Assembly: GCA_037903475.1 (NCBI GenBank)
Contig: JBAJFG010000467.1
Span: forward strand, 124,001 to 188,000
DNA: 64,000 nt
Direction: 5' to 3'
From: Ancylostoma caninum
Lineage: Eukaryota; Nematoda; Chromadorea; Rhabditida; Ancylostomatidae
Shown here in pieces: positions 43,816-56,227 of the stretch; the first letter of the stretch is position 1; the number at the start of each line of letters is the position of its first letter. The notes beneath the pieces were generated by a model. That model was not told the DNA's origin. It saw nothing but the letters and a program-made list of their open reading frames with translations, and made no database searches. The position numbers and the translations under genes are program-made.

Positions 43816-44726
43816 ACTGCGTGGCAGGCAGATTCATGCGTTCTATCCAATCGTGTCACCAACCCTGGCGGATAGCATTCCGCTTGTATCAGTCGTGGTT
43901 TCCTCGCCCGTCACCTACACCGATACTTGGTTCTGTGGTCCACGGGCTACGTAATGGGTGAAGTGGGGAAACGACGACATGGTGCATTGGGACTGTAATC
44001 AGCCGTGGGGATGGTAAACCCACGTCTGGTTAGTGCAATCGGACCCAGCTTGCATCTGCACCGCACAGCCCATTGCACAACTGCCATGTAGATAAGCTCT
44101 AACTATACAGCGCAGAACTTTTTAGCACGTCATAGGTTCGTAGGTGCGGTTCGGCTAGGGCTAATGGCCACCGGGGGTTTGGCAAAGGGCATAAATGCGA
44201 CACTTTGGGAGAAAAAATTCTCTCCGAGTGTAGGAGGTGGCGTGACCGTGGACCCTAAGGCAGGCTTAATCCCTTATCTGTTGGCCAGGTTTTTGTCGCA
44301 AATCCTATAAAGCCCTCTTCGCGAGTACGCTCTCATGGTCGTGCAGTGGCGTGTGCTGCACTAGTTCGTTTGTTGTGTTTCTTCTATGGTCGATGGGGTT
44401 TGCACTTCAATATGCCTCAGAGCGTTTTCCAAGGCTTCGGACCCGCTAGCAGTAGTTGTATCTCATCTCCGTTCCCGTACTCCGTGCAACCTTATGGTAA
44501 ATCATCACTTCCTGTTACATTTCTTGTGCCTTATGCATTGCCGCTTGTGATCATCATTCGCAACTCTCCTTTGTCACATCCGCCTGTGCTATTGCTGCTC
44601 ATATCGTTCGCATATTGGCCACCTGCCATTGTTGGGTAGGCTTTGTAACAGTGTGGTCACAAATTGTCATTTTAGCTACTTTGGGTAGATTCTTTGTGCA
44701 GTTACTAACTCCTGCAAGCTGATTCC
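43816..44726 (+). other. Gap; possible BEL/Pao leader or LTR
   Basis: A TATAAAG box at about 44307 precedes the BEL gag by 420 bp and could belong to its 5' LTR. No matching LTR was found to the right, so this is unproven. Confidence 0.3.
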
Positions 44727-46366
44727 TTGGACGTTATGGCTATGACATTTGCAACCTCTATGACTCGCATTACAACAGGGATCGAGGAGCTGCAAAAGGC
44801 GGTAGGACAGGTAAGTTCCACTTTGGTACATCCTTACTTGTCGGACGCTTCAGCCAGCGAGCAGTTCCATCAGCACCAGGAGCGTCATGTAGCTTTCCTT
44901 TCTCACATTTCGGAGGTTAAAGCCGCTCCTTCCATCCTTCGTGAACACATCAATGTGTTGTCTTATCATGTCGCCTCGTCCACTTCTTCGGAACAGGATC
45001 AGTTGGCCTACGACGCGTTTGTGAACGAGCATAACCTGACGCAAATTCAGGTTGAGGCGGAATCCATTCTTCACAGATTGCGGTTAACTACGACGTCGAT
45101 AACGACACACTTCACTCACTCCGCATCCATAGACTCGCGACCGCTATAAATGAGGAAACTCATAGGACGACGATGGAATCAACTCCACAGCGTTCTTCGG
45201 GACGCACACACATGTTGCAGATCTTCAGGTTGATCCCGTGATACAGTTGGAAGATCTTCACCTCTCGCCGATTGGACATGAGATGGCCAATTTCAACAAG
45301 CCTATTGCTGACACCAATGTGGTTTCTACTCGTCCGCGCTTGTCCGTTCAGCTCGAGAAGCTAGCGTTACCAAGATTTGATGGAGACATCACTAAGTTTC
45401 AGCAATTTTGGTGTTCATCTGTCCACAAGGACGAAAAGATCGATCTCAACATGAAATACCTCTACTTGCAGACTTTGCTGACGGGAGACGCGAATGTTGT
45501 GCTACAGGATTTGGAACCCAACCAGGACAATTACCACCATCTGGTCCGTGCGCTGAAGAAACGTTACGATTGCCCGAGGATGAATAGCTCTACTCCATCA
45601 GGCTCTACAGGAGTTACCTACAGCGTCAGACTTTGGTTCAGATATGCGTAGCACATGGATCCGAATATCAGGTATCCTTCATTCGCTAAGGCGTTACGAA
45701 GATCTGAACAAGGTCCTTTCCATAATTGATCTCGTGCACTGTAAGTTTCCCCTGGTAATACAGAATGACGCAGAGTTTCAATTTTTGTTTTCATTCAGTT
45801 TTTGGAACGGACTTTGATCTTCAGCAAGTGATGGCTCACCTAGACAACATCATCTCGCCAAGGGAGAAATTCGAGGTAGAGATCACAGTGCCAAGCGTCA
45901 ACGTCCACGTTCAAGTCCATGTCCGCGTTCTCGTTCAAAGTCACCATCTGTTACATATGATCCGTCTAAGTGTTGCTTCTGTGATTCGTCTTCACATTCA
46001 TCCAGGCGATGTGACCAACAGATTTGTGTAAGCATGCGTAGGAAGATTCTAACTTTGCAGAGACTGTGTTTTAAGTGTTTCCGTCCACATCATCGTGACA
46101 GCTGTGATTACCCATCCTGTAGGAACTGTGGAGGAAGTCATCACCATCTTATTTGTCTTTCTCATTCCAGACAACGTTCCCCTTCAGGTCGTTTCAGGTC
46201 GTTCAGCCGTGAATCACAGGATGCTAGGGCTAGACGTAGCTCTCGTAGAGAATCGTCACCATCACCGAGTCTAGCGAGTGATAGTCGTAGACCTCGAAAC
46301 TGCTCTCGGGATCGCAACTACAGCACGCGCAAAAGTAGCCCACGCAGGAATCGTTCGAAGTCATGA
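44727..46366 (+). pseudogene. BEL/Pao gag region
   Basis: The pieces in order are an N-terminal coiled coil (44727-45149), a BEL-type DUF1759-like domain (LALPRFDGDITKFQQFWCSS...KYLYLQTLLTGDA, 45340-45560) and a CCHC-like zinc region (CFKCFRPHHRDSC...CRNCGGSHHHLIC, 46079-46160). An Arg/Ser-rich tail follows. Frameshifts separate the three. Confidence 0.88.
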
Positions 46367-47040
46367 TCAAGTTCTCCGGTTCGTTCTATGTCCTTTTGGC
46401 GGTCGGACAGAGAACCCGAACACGGCTTTCCTTCATCGATCGTAGACGTCGTCGATCACCAACGCCTCGACCCGACATCGACTTCATTCAACATTCAGTC
46501 GGTACTGACGAACACGCAGACTACGTTCACTGCTTTGCGCAGTCACAGTTCGCCTATGGCGAACATAATTCACATCCTACCTTAATGCTGGTAAAGGCAA
46601 AAGTTCGTGATATAATTGATCATTTTCAGGACGTCACGGTACTATTCGATTCCGGATCTCAGCTCTGCTTCATCACCACCACAGTTGCGAATAAATGGGT
46701 CTCCACATCTCCAACACGCAACCGCTCAAGATGGTCACTTTGGAGGTAATTCGACAACTGAATCATCAGCTACGGTTAAGATTACATTCAATGATCATTA
46801 CGGTAACCTCTTGACACTCATGCTTTATAGTAGGAAATGTCTCAGTAGTAGTAACCGTTTACCACAGTTGTCTTCTCGGGATACCAAGTTTATTCAAGAC
46901 TCGGGTTTCGATTTGCCTTTCTACCACACTGCCGTCACTGTAGTGCTAGGCATTCTTATAGGTATCGACTACTTTTGGGACATCGTTACCCATGAGGCAT
47001 CCTATGCCTTCCGTCGGGGTTAGTCCTTACCCACACCAGG
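46363..47040 (+). pseudogene. BEL/Pao protease (DUF1758-like)
   Basis: The active site VLFDSGSQLCFITTTVANKW matches the aspartic protease of BEL/Pao elements (DSGS). The second part (LGILIGIDYFWDIV) is recovered in a different frame at 46616-47023. Confidence 0.85.
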
Positions 47041-47041
47041 T

Positions 47042-47957
47042 TTGGGACCGTCATTCATGTCCCCAAGAACATCCACCGGGACATATCATCTCTTCGAGGA
47101 AGACGATGACGAAGAAGACGTTGTGTCCAGACTCTGGAAACTAGAAAGTTTAGGCATCACAGATAATCCGCATGAAAACGACAACACCACAATTAACACA
47201 CGTGTCCTCGAAGAATCCGAAGGTACCTCCGAGGTAAGTGAAGGGTTTTTATATGTTAGGTTTCCTTGGAAAGAATCCCATCCACATCTTGGCGACAACA
47301 AGCAGCTGGCATATTGTCGACTGCTTGATCAGTTCCATAGGTTACGTCAGAATCCCGCTGTTTGGAGCAATTACTGTGCCGCGATTCAACAACACCTGGA
47401 TTCCGGTTTTATTGAAGAGGTAGGTGAGCACGTGTTTGACAATCCTTTCGTGTACTACATCCCACATCAAGCCGTCTACAAGGAATCGTCTTCAACTACC
47501 AAACTCCGTGTAGTGTTTGACGCATCTTCGCATATGAAGGGCGTCCCCAGCTTGAACAACTGTCTCCACGAAGGATCTTCGTTTCTTCCAGATACCGGTA
47601 TTCATGTACGAGCACGTTTGCACAAGTATCTCCTCACCGCAGACATTGAAAAGGCTTTCCATCAGGTACGTTTGCAGGTATCACAGCGCGATGTCACACG
47701 TTTCCTCCGGTTAAAAGATCCGTCGTTACCGCCGTCAAAGGAGAACCTACGTATCTTTCCTTCACCAGAATTCTACTCGACGTCAAGTCTTCCCCGTTCA
47801 TGTTGGCGGCAGCTATAAGGTTTTATCTTAAGCGTCTCGGTTCCCCCTCTTTCGAGAGAAATCGAGCGCAACACATATGCGGACAACGTCGTTCGCGGTG
47901 CTTCTTCTCACGAGGAAGCTAAGGTAAGTACAGATCGGCCAAGTCTACATTTTCACA
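47042..47957 (+). pseudogene. BEL/Pao reverse transcriptase
   Basis: The N-terminal part is intact for about 240 codons: LWKLESLGI, GDNKQLAYCRL, LRVVFDASSHMKG and LLTADIEKAFHQVRL (first catalytic Asp). A frameshift near 47740 follows. The catalytic box has become TYADNVVRGA, with Asn for the second Asp, so polymerase activity should be lost. A GTAAGT...TTTCACAG stretch of 35 nt at 47925-47958 mimics an intron. Confidence 0.9.
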
Positions 47958-47958
47958 G

Positions 47959-48789
47959 ATGCACGTGAATCTTAGAGAATTCTTGTGCTCTTCACATATC
48001 ACACGCGACGTAATTAATCCACAGGACTACGCTAAGGAACCAGGAGCTGCGAAACTGTTAGGAATACCATGGTCTCCTGAAAAGGATGTATTCTACATCC
48101 AGATCAAGACTTTCGAGATACAGGTAAGTTCGAAGCGTACTGCACTTAGAGCTTACGCTTCCACGTATGACCCTCTAGGCCTCCTTACTCCATACATGTC
48201 ATCCGCCAAGCTCTCCATTCAGGATCTCTGGATGAAAGAACTTAACTGGGATGACAATTTGGATAGAGAAGACCTGAAAAAGTGGTCTAAAATCTTTTCA
48301 GACTTGCAGCATCCATTACTACCAATCCAGAGGCGTTTAGTCCACAAAGGGACTTTTTCAAGTAGCTTGTGTATCTTCGGAGACGCGTCAAAACGTCTCT
48401 ATGCAAGTGCTGCTTATTTGGTATGACGTTTATCAGAAGTAGTAACTTGTAACATAGTTATGGCGAAGTCACATCTGAACGATCTTAAACCTATAACCAT
48501 TCCTAGAATGGAACTATTAGCAGCTCGCAGTTGTGCCATTTTACGTATGGCTCAATTCCTCTTAAAAGAAATGGACTTCAACATCACAAAAATCCACTTC
48601 TTTTCAGACTCGCAGGTCGCTCTGCACTGGATACATTCGTCCAAGCCGCTGAAGCTGTTTGTCCAGAACAGAGTGAGCGCCATACGTAAAATCCTAGACC
48701 AATTTCAGGAAAAGGGAATCCCTTCCACTACGTCGCATCCGAAGACAATCCAGCCGATTGTGCCACTCGTGGAATATAGACGAATGTGA
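47959..48789 (+). pseudogene. BEL/Pao connection and RNase H
   Basis: LLGIPWSPEKDVFYIQI and YDPLGLLTPYM are the usual BEL post-RT motifs. They are followed by CIFGDASKRLYASAAYLV and, after a frame break at 48425, IPRMELLAARSCAILRM and FFSDSQVALHWI of RNase H. Confidence 0.9.
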
Positions 48790-50145
48790 ATGCGGATATG
48801 TGGTGGAATGGACCGTCATTCCTGAGAGATCATCCTGATAAATGGCCTCATAGCGGTATGGACTTCACAATTCCTCCTGTCACAACATCCGATGAACATC
48901 TCGAGTTTAAAGAGGTGAGTTTAGTTTCAGAAAGTTCACATTGTTCAGTTCTACCATTCACAGTTACTAATAGTTATAATGGGCTAGTTCGCATAACTAT
49001 GTATGCTCTCAAGTTTCTACGTCGTAAAATCTTTAGTCGCGCTAGTGCTACTCTTCAAGCATCTCTTTCAAAGTCAACTCCGGCTTTAAGAAAACTGTCG
49101 TCTGATAACATCATTACTGCGCAGGACTTTCAGCTTTCAGAGACTGTGCTTGTTCGGAAGCATTATCGCGAAAGCGAACATGCCCTCGATCAACTCCATC
49201 TCGACCTACTCGACGCGTACAAAGACGAACTGGGTCTCATTAGATGCCCAGTTCGTCTGGAGAATGCCCGCTTCAAAGCGCCAGTTTTACTGGTGCCCAC
49301 ACATCTTCTCACAAAGCTTGTAGTTTTACAAGCTCACACATCTCTCTACCATCAAGGAGTATACGGTACTATGGCTCACTTACGTACACGCTACTTAATA
49401 CCATCCCTATAGCGTAATGCAGGTAAGTTCCTTCGGACATGTGTCGTCTGTAAGAAGATTAACGGTCGTGCATACCGGTATCCGGATATGCCAAGTCTTC
49501 CACCGGAACGTGTCACAAGATCCCGACCATTCCAGAAGGTAGGTTTAGACTATCTAGGACCTATTTATCACAGAGACACCGCAGATATCAAGTCGAAGGT
49601 TTGGATTTGCCTCATTACGTGTATGGCGACTAGAGCAGTGCACTTGGAAGTTGTGAACTCTGACTCCACACAAGATTTCCCTGGTTTTTAGCTAGGCGAG
49701 GTACACCGGATCTTGTCTACAGCGACAACGCCACAACATTCCATGCTGGAGAAGACGCTTTGAACAAGTTGTTCTCCGAAAATCGGTCGTGGAAGAAGAT
49801 CCAGGAATTCTTCACCATTCGCAGGATTACGTGGAAATTCATCACTCCCGTGTCACCCTACCCTAAAATGAGGATTCTACGGAACGCTCGTTGCTCACTT
49901 CAAATCTGCTTTCAGCAAAGCTTTAGGTAATCGACTATTGAAGTTCGATCAACTTCATACGGTGGTTGTGGAAATCGAAGCCGTCATCAACTCTCGCCCA
50001 ATTACACCTTACCGCGAGAAGGATCCATCGATTCATGTGTTAAAGGCAGGGGTCCACCTCATTTTCGTAGTTCAGCTAACAGCAGATTCTGCATCTACTC
50101 GGCGCGATGGTTCCAACGTCATACATAAATTGTCTCAGAATTGTC
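48786..50145 (+). pseudogene. BEL/Pao integrase
   Basis: The zinc region is HTSLYHQGVYGTMAHLRTRY...CVVCKKINGRA. The core has VGLDYLGPIYHR (first Asp) and DLVYSDNATTFH (second Asp). The position of the catalytic Glu reads GFYGTLV instead of the usual GFYERLV, so it is missing. The end block VVEIEAVINSRPIT is typical. Several stops are present. Confidence 0.9.
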
Positions 50146-50540
50146 TATAAACCCGTCTTCCAGGACGGGGTCGGTAACAGTTTGCCAACCCGAGTTGACA
50201 TGTGAAACCGTTGATCTTATCGATTGGACACGCCAAGACTCGTTGACCGACGCGGCAGCCGTGGCAGGCAGCCAGCACAGCTTGGAGCGATCCGCCTCCG
50301 GGCTCCAAATTTTTATCCAGTTCGAGCCTTTCAAAAATGGGGACTTCGTCGCTTCTGTGCCTGTTGATGTACATCCCAGGGATTTACATGAGGAGAAGGT
50401 CTAGGATATGTTGGTGAATCCAACAGGCAGAACGAGGTGGCCCTCTGCCTTTAAGGCCTTGCGACTTCATTTCACCGGAGGTCACACTTTAACTACCACC
50501 AGGAGCAGACACATACGACATTGCTTTCGATGAGCACAGA
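50146..50540 (+). other. Insertion in BEL/Pao with an unclassified ORF
   Basis: BEL coding similarity stops near 50145 and resumes near 50545. The intervening sequence starts with a hairpin (CCCGTCTTCCAGGACGGG) and holds an 87-codon ORF with QFEPFKNGDFVASVPVDVHP. One stop later comes NPTGRTRWPSAFKALRLHF. It looks protein-derived but I cannot assign it. Confidence 0.45.
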
Positions 50541-50958
50541 TTATCGAGTGGTAAAAGGATACTCTAGAGGTTCTAAATTGCTTTTGGCACATCTGGTACT
50601 CCGAATACCTATCGGCTCTTGCCCAGCGACAACAACGTCGCTTGCGTCAGTCACAGTATACTCACACACGCTCTCGTGTTAACGATGTGGTCATCATTGG
50701 AGAGAACAACGCACCAAAGGTCCATGGAAATTAGGAATCGTGACTAAACTCTACAGTGACAACAAAGGAGTAGTGCGCTCAGCAGAGGTACGAACATCAA
50801 AAGGTAACTTTTTCCCAAGATCCATAACACACCTCTATCCTCTGGAGATCAGCGCTCAGGACGATTATAATCCAAAGCCTAAGGTTAAAAGGTCGTTGGC
50901 ACCGACAAGGATTCAACCACCTAGAAAGGTGAAACGCATTCGATCCTACTCCGGGTAG
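50541..50958 (+). pseudogene. BEL/Pao C-terminal domain (DUF5641-like)
   Basis: The stretch WYSEYLSALAQRQQRRLRQ is followed by NDVVIIGENNAPKV and VVRSAEVRTSKGNFFPRSIT, with HLYPLEI at the end. This is the domain after integrase in BEL/Pao polyproteins. The 3' LTR could not be delimited. Confidence 0.85.
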
Positions 50959-51305
50959 GTGTGTAGGTAGTAGTAGATGTCCACATTACTCGTATGGCAG
51001 CTTGTGAAGTAGCATATTCTATTTAATGTGCTCCAGCGCTAATGTATGCTACGGTAAGTCACATGTCTAGCGTAGATTCAGATCTAATATCCTTAGGTGC
51101 TCTACATAGCGAACCAAGTTCATCGATCTGTGTCCTTCTTTTTCCCCCTCACGTATTTCTCTCTCACTACATGTTCTTGACTGCACAATTATCGTTCAAT
51201 CATCCCTATATATAGAAATCCTTTTCTTTCTCACAACTTTCTTATCTTACATTCCATCTACAAGTATTGCGTCATCACAGTTACGTCATCTGTGTAGCTG
51301 ATTTA
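50959..51305. other. Gap; possible BEL/Pao 3' end
   Basis: A TATATATAGAAA box at about 51208 is compatible with an LTR promoter, but no matching left copy was found. No gene. Confidence 0.35.
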
Positions 51306-52329
51306 CAGAACTAATACCGTTCAGTTTTGTCTTCCACGGAGGTTGGTGACCGCCTATTTCTCTCTATTTCGCGTACCTCCTCTTAAATTGGCATGGACTT
51401 TTCGATTTGCAATCTTTTGAACAGCCGAACAGTAAAGCCGAAAGAGGAGGTAACAAGGGACTAGAAGTTTGCAAGTGATAAGAGGAGCAGCATCTGTTAT
51501 GTAATTTGAAAAACAAATCTGATCTCTCTTTTCCATAGGTCTTGTCAGTATTGTTCAATTGTTCTATTAAACAATCAAAGAAAAATAATAAGAGATTAAT
51601 GCCGCATGCTTGACGTTCGCATTCAGTCAAGATGGCTCAGTTGCTGAGGGCAAATCATAATACGTAATCCGTGAATCATGGCAATTTTATCATTAAACCG
51701 ATTATTTGAACAATGGATGCTCGAATGCTTGAATATTCGAATATTCGGATAATCGAATGGTTGCGGGACATAATACCTGAGCTAATACCTGAGCTGTAGC
51801 GGGCCGTAGCCGGCTACATGCAAGCAGCAGACGATATGACTAGGAGACGATTATAAAAGATTTGATCACACAGCTCTGTACAGAGAACCTTCCAAAAGGC
51901 TGTCAGAGCTGATCGGATCAGAAGACCTGCAGGAGAAGCAGTTGTTGTTGAGGTCATTCGTCGTCTTTCTACCACGGTCTTTCTGCATCGACTTGATCTA
52001 GCAGTCCTTCAGGAAGTCGGTGTGGATATAGTTGAAGGTCCCTTAGAGTTTCAGGATATCCATAGAACTCATCTGCGACTCTTTCAAGACATGAAATCCT
52101 TTGACTGAATACTTGGCGCCCAAAGGCCCTTCCTCCTGCTTTTCTCGTTTATGATGGCGGTTTTACTTGAAGTACGATGTTACGTTTTGTTCGTTGTCGA
52201 ATGAAATACGCTATCTTGGAGCCAGATGCATCATCTTTTCCTACAGCTGTAGATGGGTGTCTTTCGATATATCTTAATTTTGCCCTGCCCCTCATTTACA
52301 AAGTCGGCAACCTCTTGAGTGCTGGCTCA

Positions 52330-52708
52330 CTACTCGGATGTCAAACAAATTCCCACCGGTTCGTCTCCGAGGTTACATCTATGGTAGATGGTCAGTATAG
52401 GATCGATATCCGAGGTTAAATCCATGTCGGTTCCCGACAACTTGAAGGCGCCATTTCGATCAGTTTTGGCTTCAGCCATCAAACTGTCGACTACTGAAAT
52501 GATTGCAAATTACTCAGTTAGAGTGTTTTGTGCATGTTCCTGAAAGAAGCTGAAGGTAGTTCTCACTAGGATCCTCATCATATAGTTTCACTTGTATTCC
52601 CACAGCAGCTCTGCCATTGCAACGGAGTATGCCTTTCGCCCCAACGGATTGTTTAAAATTAATTCCGTAGCAAGATGACATAAGGAGTAAAAAAATGACC
52701 GTTCTCAT
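52330..52708 (-). CDS. Transthyretin-like secreted protein, copy 2
   Basis: The structure matches copy 1. Exon 1 is 52708-52567, then a GTGAGA donor, a 73-nt intron ending in TTTCAG, and exon 2 at 52493-52330. It encodes a signal peptide (MRTVIFLLLMSSCYG), VGAKGILRCNGRAAVGIQVKLY, MAEAKTDRNGAFKLSG and IDPILTIYHRCNLGDEP, 101 residues in all. The second Cys near the end (GICLTSE) is present here but not in copy 1. I start at the ATG just after TTGCAG rather than the ATG two codons upstream, to match copy 1. The last part of the usual fold is missing, as in copy 1. Confidence 0.85.
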
Positions 52709-54041
52709 CTGCAAGTGAGAGATTATTTGTTTTGCATGAACTAGCTAACGGATTAACGGTTCAAAAACGATCTCATGATGCCAAGAAATAGCGACAGTGA
52801 CGGAATGACAAAAAAATCAGAATACGCACCGTTCTTCAAGAGAACGGTAGAGCGCGCATTTGGCTCTGTTAAAAGCAGTATCTTGCATTTTTTGCCACGC
52901 ATGCAGTAGTAAATAGTGGGAAAGCTTCATATGTCCAGATAATCAAAAGCTAATCCTTTGTGTCTCCTACAGAGTTACATGTATTGCATAGAGCACTGTC
53001 AGTGGTTTACATTTAAGAGTGAAACGAACGAAACGAAACAGCTATAACGACGTTTCTGTAGGAAGAAACATTTCGGCAATAAACACCAAATCCCAGCCTT
53101 CATCTTCCAAAATCTTTCCACTTAAATACATGTTACATGTATTTTATATTATTTGTGTTTTATGTATATTTATTAGGAGGATATTATTTATTTGTATGTG
53201 TTACAGCACAAGAGGGGCAGAATAATCTATCAAATCTTTCGAATCGCTCTTGTCAACGTCCTTATTTCCTAATAAAATGCAACCTGCATTGTCGTGCGCT
53301 TTCAGAAGGGAATGAATTCATACAGATATATCACCAGTAGCAATGTCGCCACGAGGGAGCTAAAACTCGGTGTCATGAGCGACTTTTCATCTGTAGGACC
53401 ATTTTCAGCCTATAGCAATTTGGAGGCGTTTAGTCAGAAATTCTCAGTGTTCACTATATGTGCTGCATCTACCCTGTTCAATCTTTGAGTCAAACATGCG
53501 GCTAAAAGTACACCTTCATCCGATGCATGTCTTGTGTCGGTAAGCTCCTCACATCTTAGCAAAAGGTGCTAAAATTTTGCTCTATGTATGTCTCTTCGGA
53601 GCAGGCCATCCGCCGCAGAATCTTTGTGCTGAGGAGTCCAGCATGCTCCACTGAGAGCTGCTTGCGATTAACGTAATGATCATCAATCGAGGCATCTAAC
53701 AGCCAAATCTGTAGTAGTCATTATTATTGCAGAAAAGAGGCGTCCATCTTCTGCTCGACGACGCACGACCCTTTTAAGCTTCGAAGGCGTGTAGGCAGTG
53801 CTAGTTGCTGCTTTCAACGCTTCTGCTTCTGCGCTGTGCTTTTTTTTTACCATAAAGGACAGGCGTAGTCGCAGCGTTAACTCAGATGCAGGTGAAGCGC
53901 ACACGTTGTTTGCATCCTCATGGCTACTCAAGGTGACGGCGCGACGTTTTCATTGAGCACGTACACGTCGCGTTGACCGGCCTTCATGTAGAATCGTACA
54001 AAGATGGTCTGGAAGGTCTGATGTGTGACAAACATCACAAA

Positions 54042-54350
54042 TCTGTACATATAAAAGTGAAAAAATTTGTGGCTGTTTGTATGTGTGTTTGTATGTGTGT
54101 ATGTCTCGAATAGAAATCGCGGAGAATCAGTAGATCCGAACCAAACTTTGCAAACTGGTCCATCAGGGGCCAACGAAGACTATAGGCTACATTACGTCCT
54201 AGACTATCGATTAGCTTATCGATTGTATAGATTTTATCGATTTTCCACTATTTCTGTCCAAGAGTAGATGAGGGCATGTCTACTATGATTTTCCAATACG
54301 CTGAGTACGAATATGAAAACCATTTCGAATGTATCATATAGGCGCGGCTA
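54042..54350 (+). mobile_element. Helitron-like 5' fragment
   Basis: It starts A|TCTGTACATATAAAAGTG and has GAATAGAAATCGCGGAGAAT and AACCAAACTTTGCAAACTGG, as in the elements at 11387 and 30559. No 3' hairpin/CTRR terminus was found. Confidence 0.55.
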
Positions 54351-56227
54351 ACCGCGTCATGGGCCGTGCAGTGGGATGCAAGGACGATTGAGATCGACTG
54401 TAGAATTTTTTTGGTCGGGTAACTGATACTAGAGGAGTCTAGAGGAGAAGTATGAAGCAGTGACTAAGTGCATCCGTTGCCCGTCGTAGATACTGTAAAG
54501 GGCATGCACCCATCCAATGCCTCCAAAATACACACTGTGTATACAAGATTGGGCTTGTCATCTCACGAAGGATCGAAGATGTTGTTGGGTTTAGGGCTTT
54601 GCTGAACAGGGATTTCCTAAAAAATGAAAAAAAAACGTAGCCATTTGCAGTGTTTATATGCTACATTTCAATGAAAATTAAATGTGAACTGCTTCTACTG
54701 ATTTTTATATAGTCACTACATGACCACTCTAATCACTGGAATATTCTCAACATGTGAAATATCCGTCAATCAAGTAAGGTCGGGGCAAAATTGCATCTCG
54801 TATTGACATGCAGGTTAATGATATAGAACTACTGCCGGCTATGCATCGTTCTTCCTAGCATATTTTCCTCGTTGATGTGCATGACTTAAAATCCAGGTCA
54901 TAGCTAATCATTTAGAGCAGCTCTGGCATATGTTCGCTTGGAAACAACCACTACTTTTACCAGACTTCCTTCCAACAAAGAATGGCTGAAAATATACTCA
55001 GGTATTAGGTTTCCGATGATTGAGTCTTATTTGGATATTACTATGGATCTACTCCAACGACTGCCTCACTATGGCGTATCAAATAGCTGAAATAAAACAT
55101 TCGGGTGACTTCCCCTGTTGAGCTCATGAGTTATGACTCCTTTTGTTAATGTTCGATCTCCAGCTGGTAAGAGGTTTTATGGTTCGTTAGCGGTTCTTTC
55201 TTCCGAAATTAGTTGCCATATTGATTTTATGCTTGAAGCGAAGCACCAGTGCAGCTGGAATGTTCGGATGCTATACTACAGCGGGCGGCAAAAGTCTTTG
55301 GAAAAAATGAAATATTCGCTAAGACAAGAAAGAAAGGAAGTCGAAAGAACTGGTAGTTTGCGATTTATTCACAATCATAAGTCCTAACTTTAATTGCAAA
55401 GATTCTTTCTCTGCTAGCGGCACAAGCCTGGAGAAACGGAGGTGAGCCAGTCTTGTAGACTAAGCTATGAACAGATAATTAACATTTGTTTCTTTTAGTC
55501 ATCTCTTTTTCATGTTTTTAGCGAACGGTTGCGCTTGTTCAGATTTCTACCGTCTTTCACCCTCTTTCACCTGTTTAGGACAGATTTTGGATAGAGTTGG
55601 GTGAACACTCAAGAACAACGATGGGAATATTCCGAAAACATAATAAAAGATGGCAGATACTGTGGTTGGAGGGCAACGACAGGAGAAAGCTCTCGCCAAA
55701 GACTTTGGGGTCCCCTATAGTGTCGAATTCCCTTTTTGGTACCTCATCACAGCACGGAGTCACCACTACGTTTCCAACAGAAAACCTATGAAAAGCGAAC
55801 GCTGAGTTTTCCCACCGTATTCTAAGCCAAAACTCGGTGCTGGGTTACTCATATGTCAATCCTTTCCCTGCACAAACACCACAATGAACCGCTTTGGATT
55901 TGTTTCGCTGGTTTTACGCTGCGGTGCGCTATTTTGCAAGGGCAGCAAGGACAGAACAAATATGGAACTGCCTTAAAGAGTGTCACAATCCTGTCGGTCA
56001 ACACTCACAAGAGCTCACGATTGGTTGTGCGACGTCATCAACGTTTTGAGATTTTGATTGCACAAAACTTTGGACTTCTGCCCATCCTGAACACCATTGT
56101 TCTAGGTGGTCGAATTTGAGAGCCTGAATGTCGCCAAGCTGATAGTTTTGAGATCGCTCCAGAGAACCGGTCGTGCACTGCACTTAGTGTTCGGCAACGT
56201 ATGAATCAAAAGTGAGTCATTTACTGT

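Larger units (their letters stand above)
51306..56227 (+). repeat. Segment B, copy 2
   Basis: Direct duplicate of 15325-19648. It contains a second transthyretin-like gene, a more complete Helitron-like fragment (54042 on) and extra sequence at about 51840-52230 with no match in copy 1. Confidence 0.92.

Noticed and set aside
47925..47958. Short intron in the BEL reverse transcriptase
   Set aside because: It has GTAAGT and TTTCACAG but is only 35 nt, shorter than the other introns here, and it sits in a decayed gene. Many CAGGTAAGT strings in this element encode Gln-Val-Ser in frame.
43816..51305. LTR pair for the BEL/Pao element
   Set aside because: Promoter-like boxes exist on both sides, but I found no matching sequence between the two flanks.
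52240..52329. Third exon of the transthyretin-like gene
   Set aside because: A stretch downstream reads EVADFVNEGQGKIKIYRKTP in copy 2, but there is no clear acceptor, copy 1 is disrupted there, and the sequence does not match the family's last strands.
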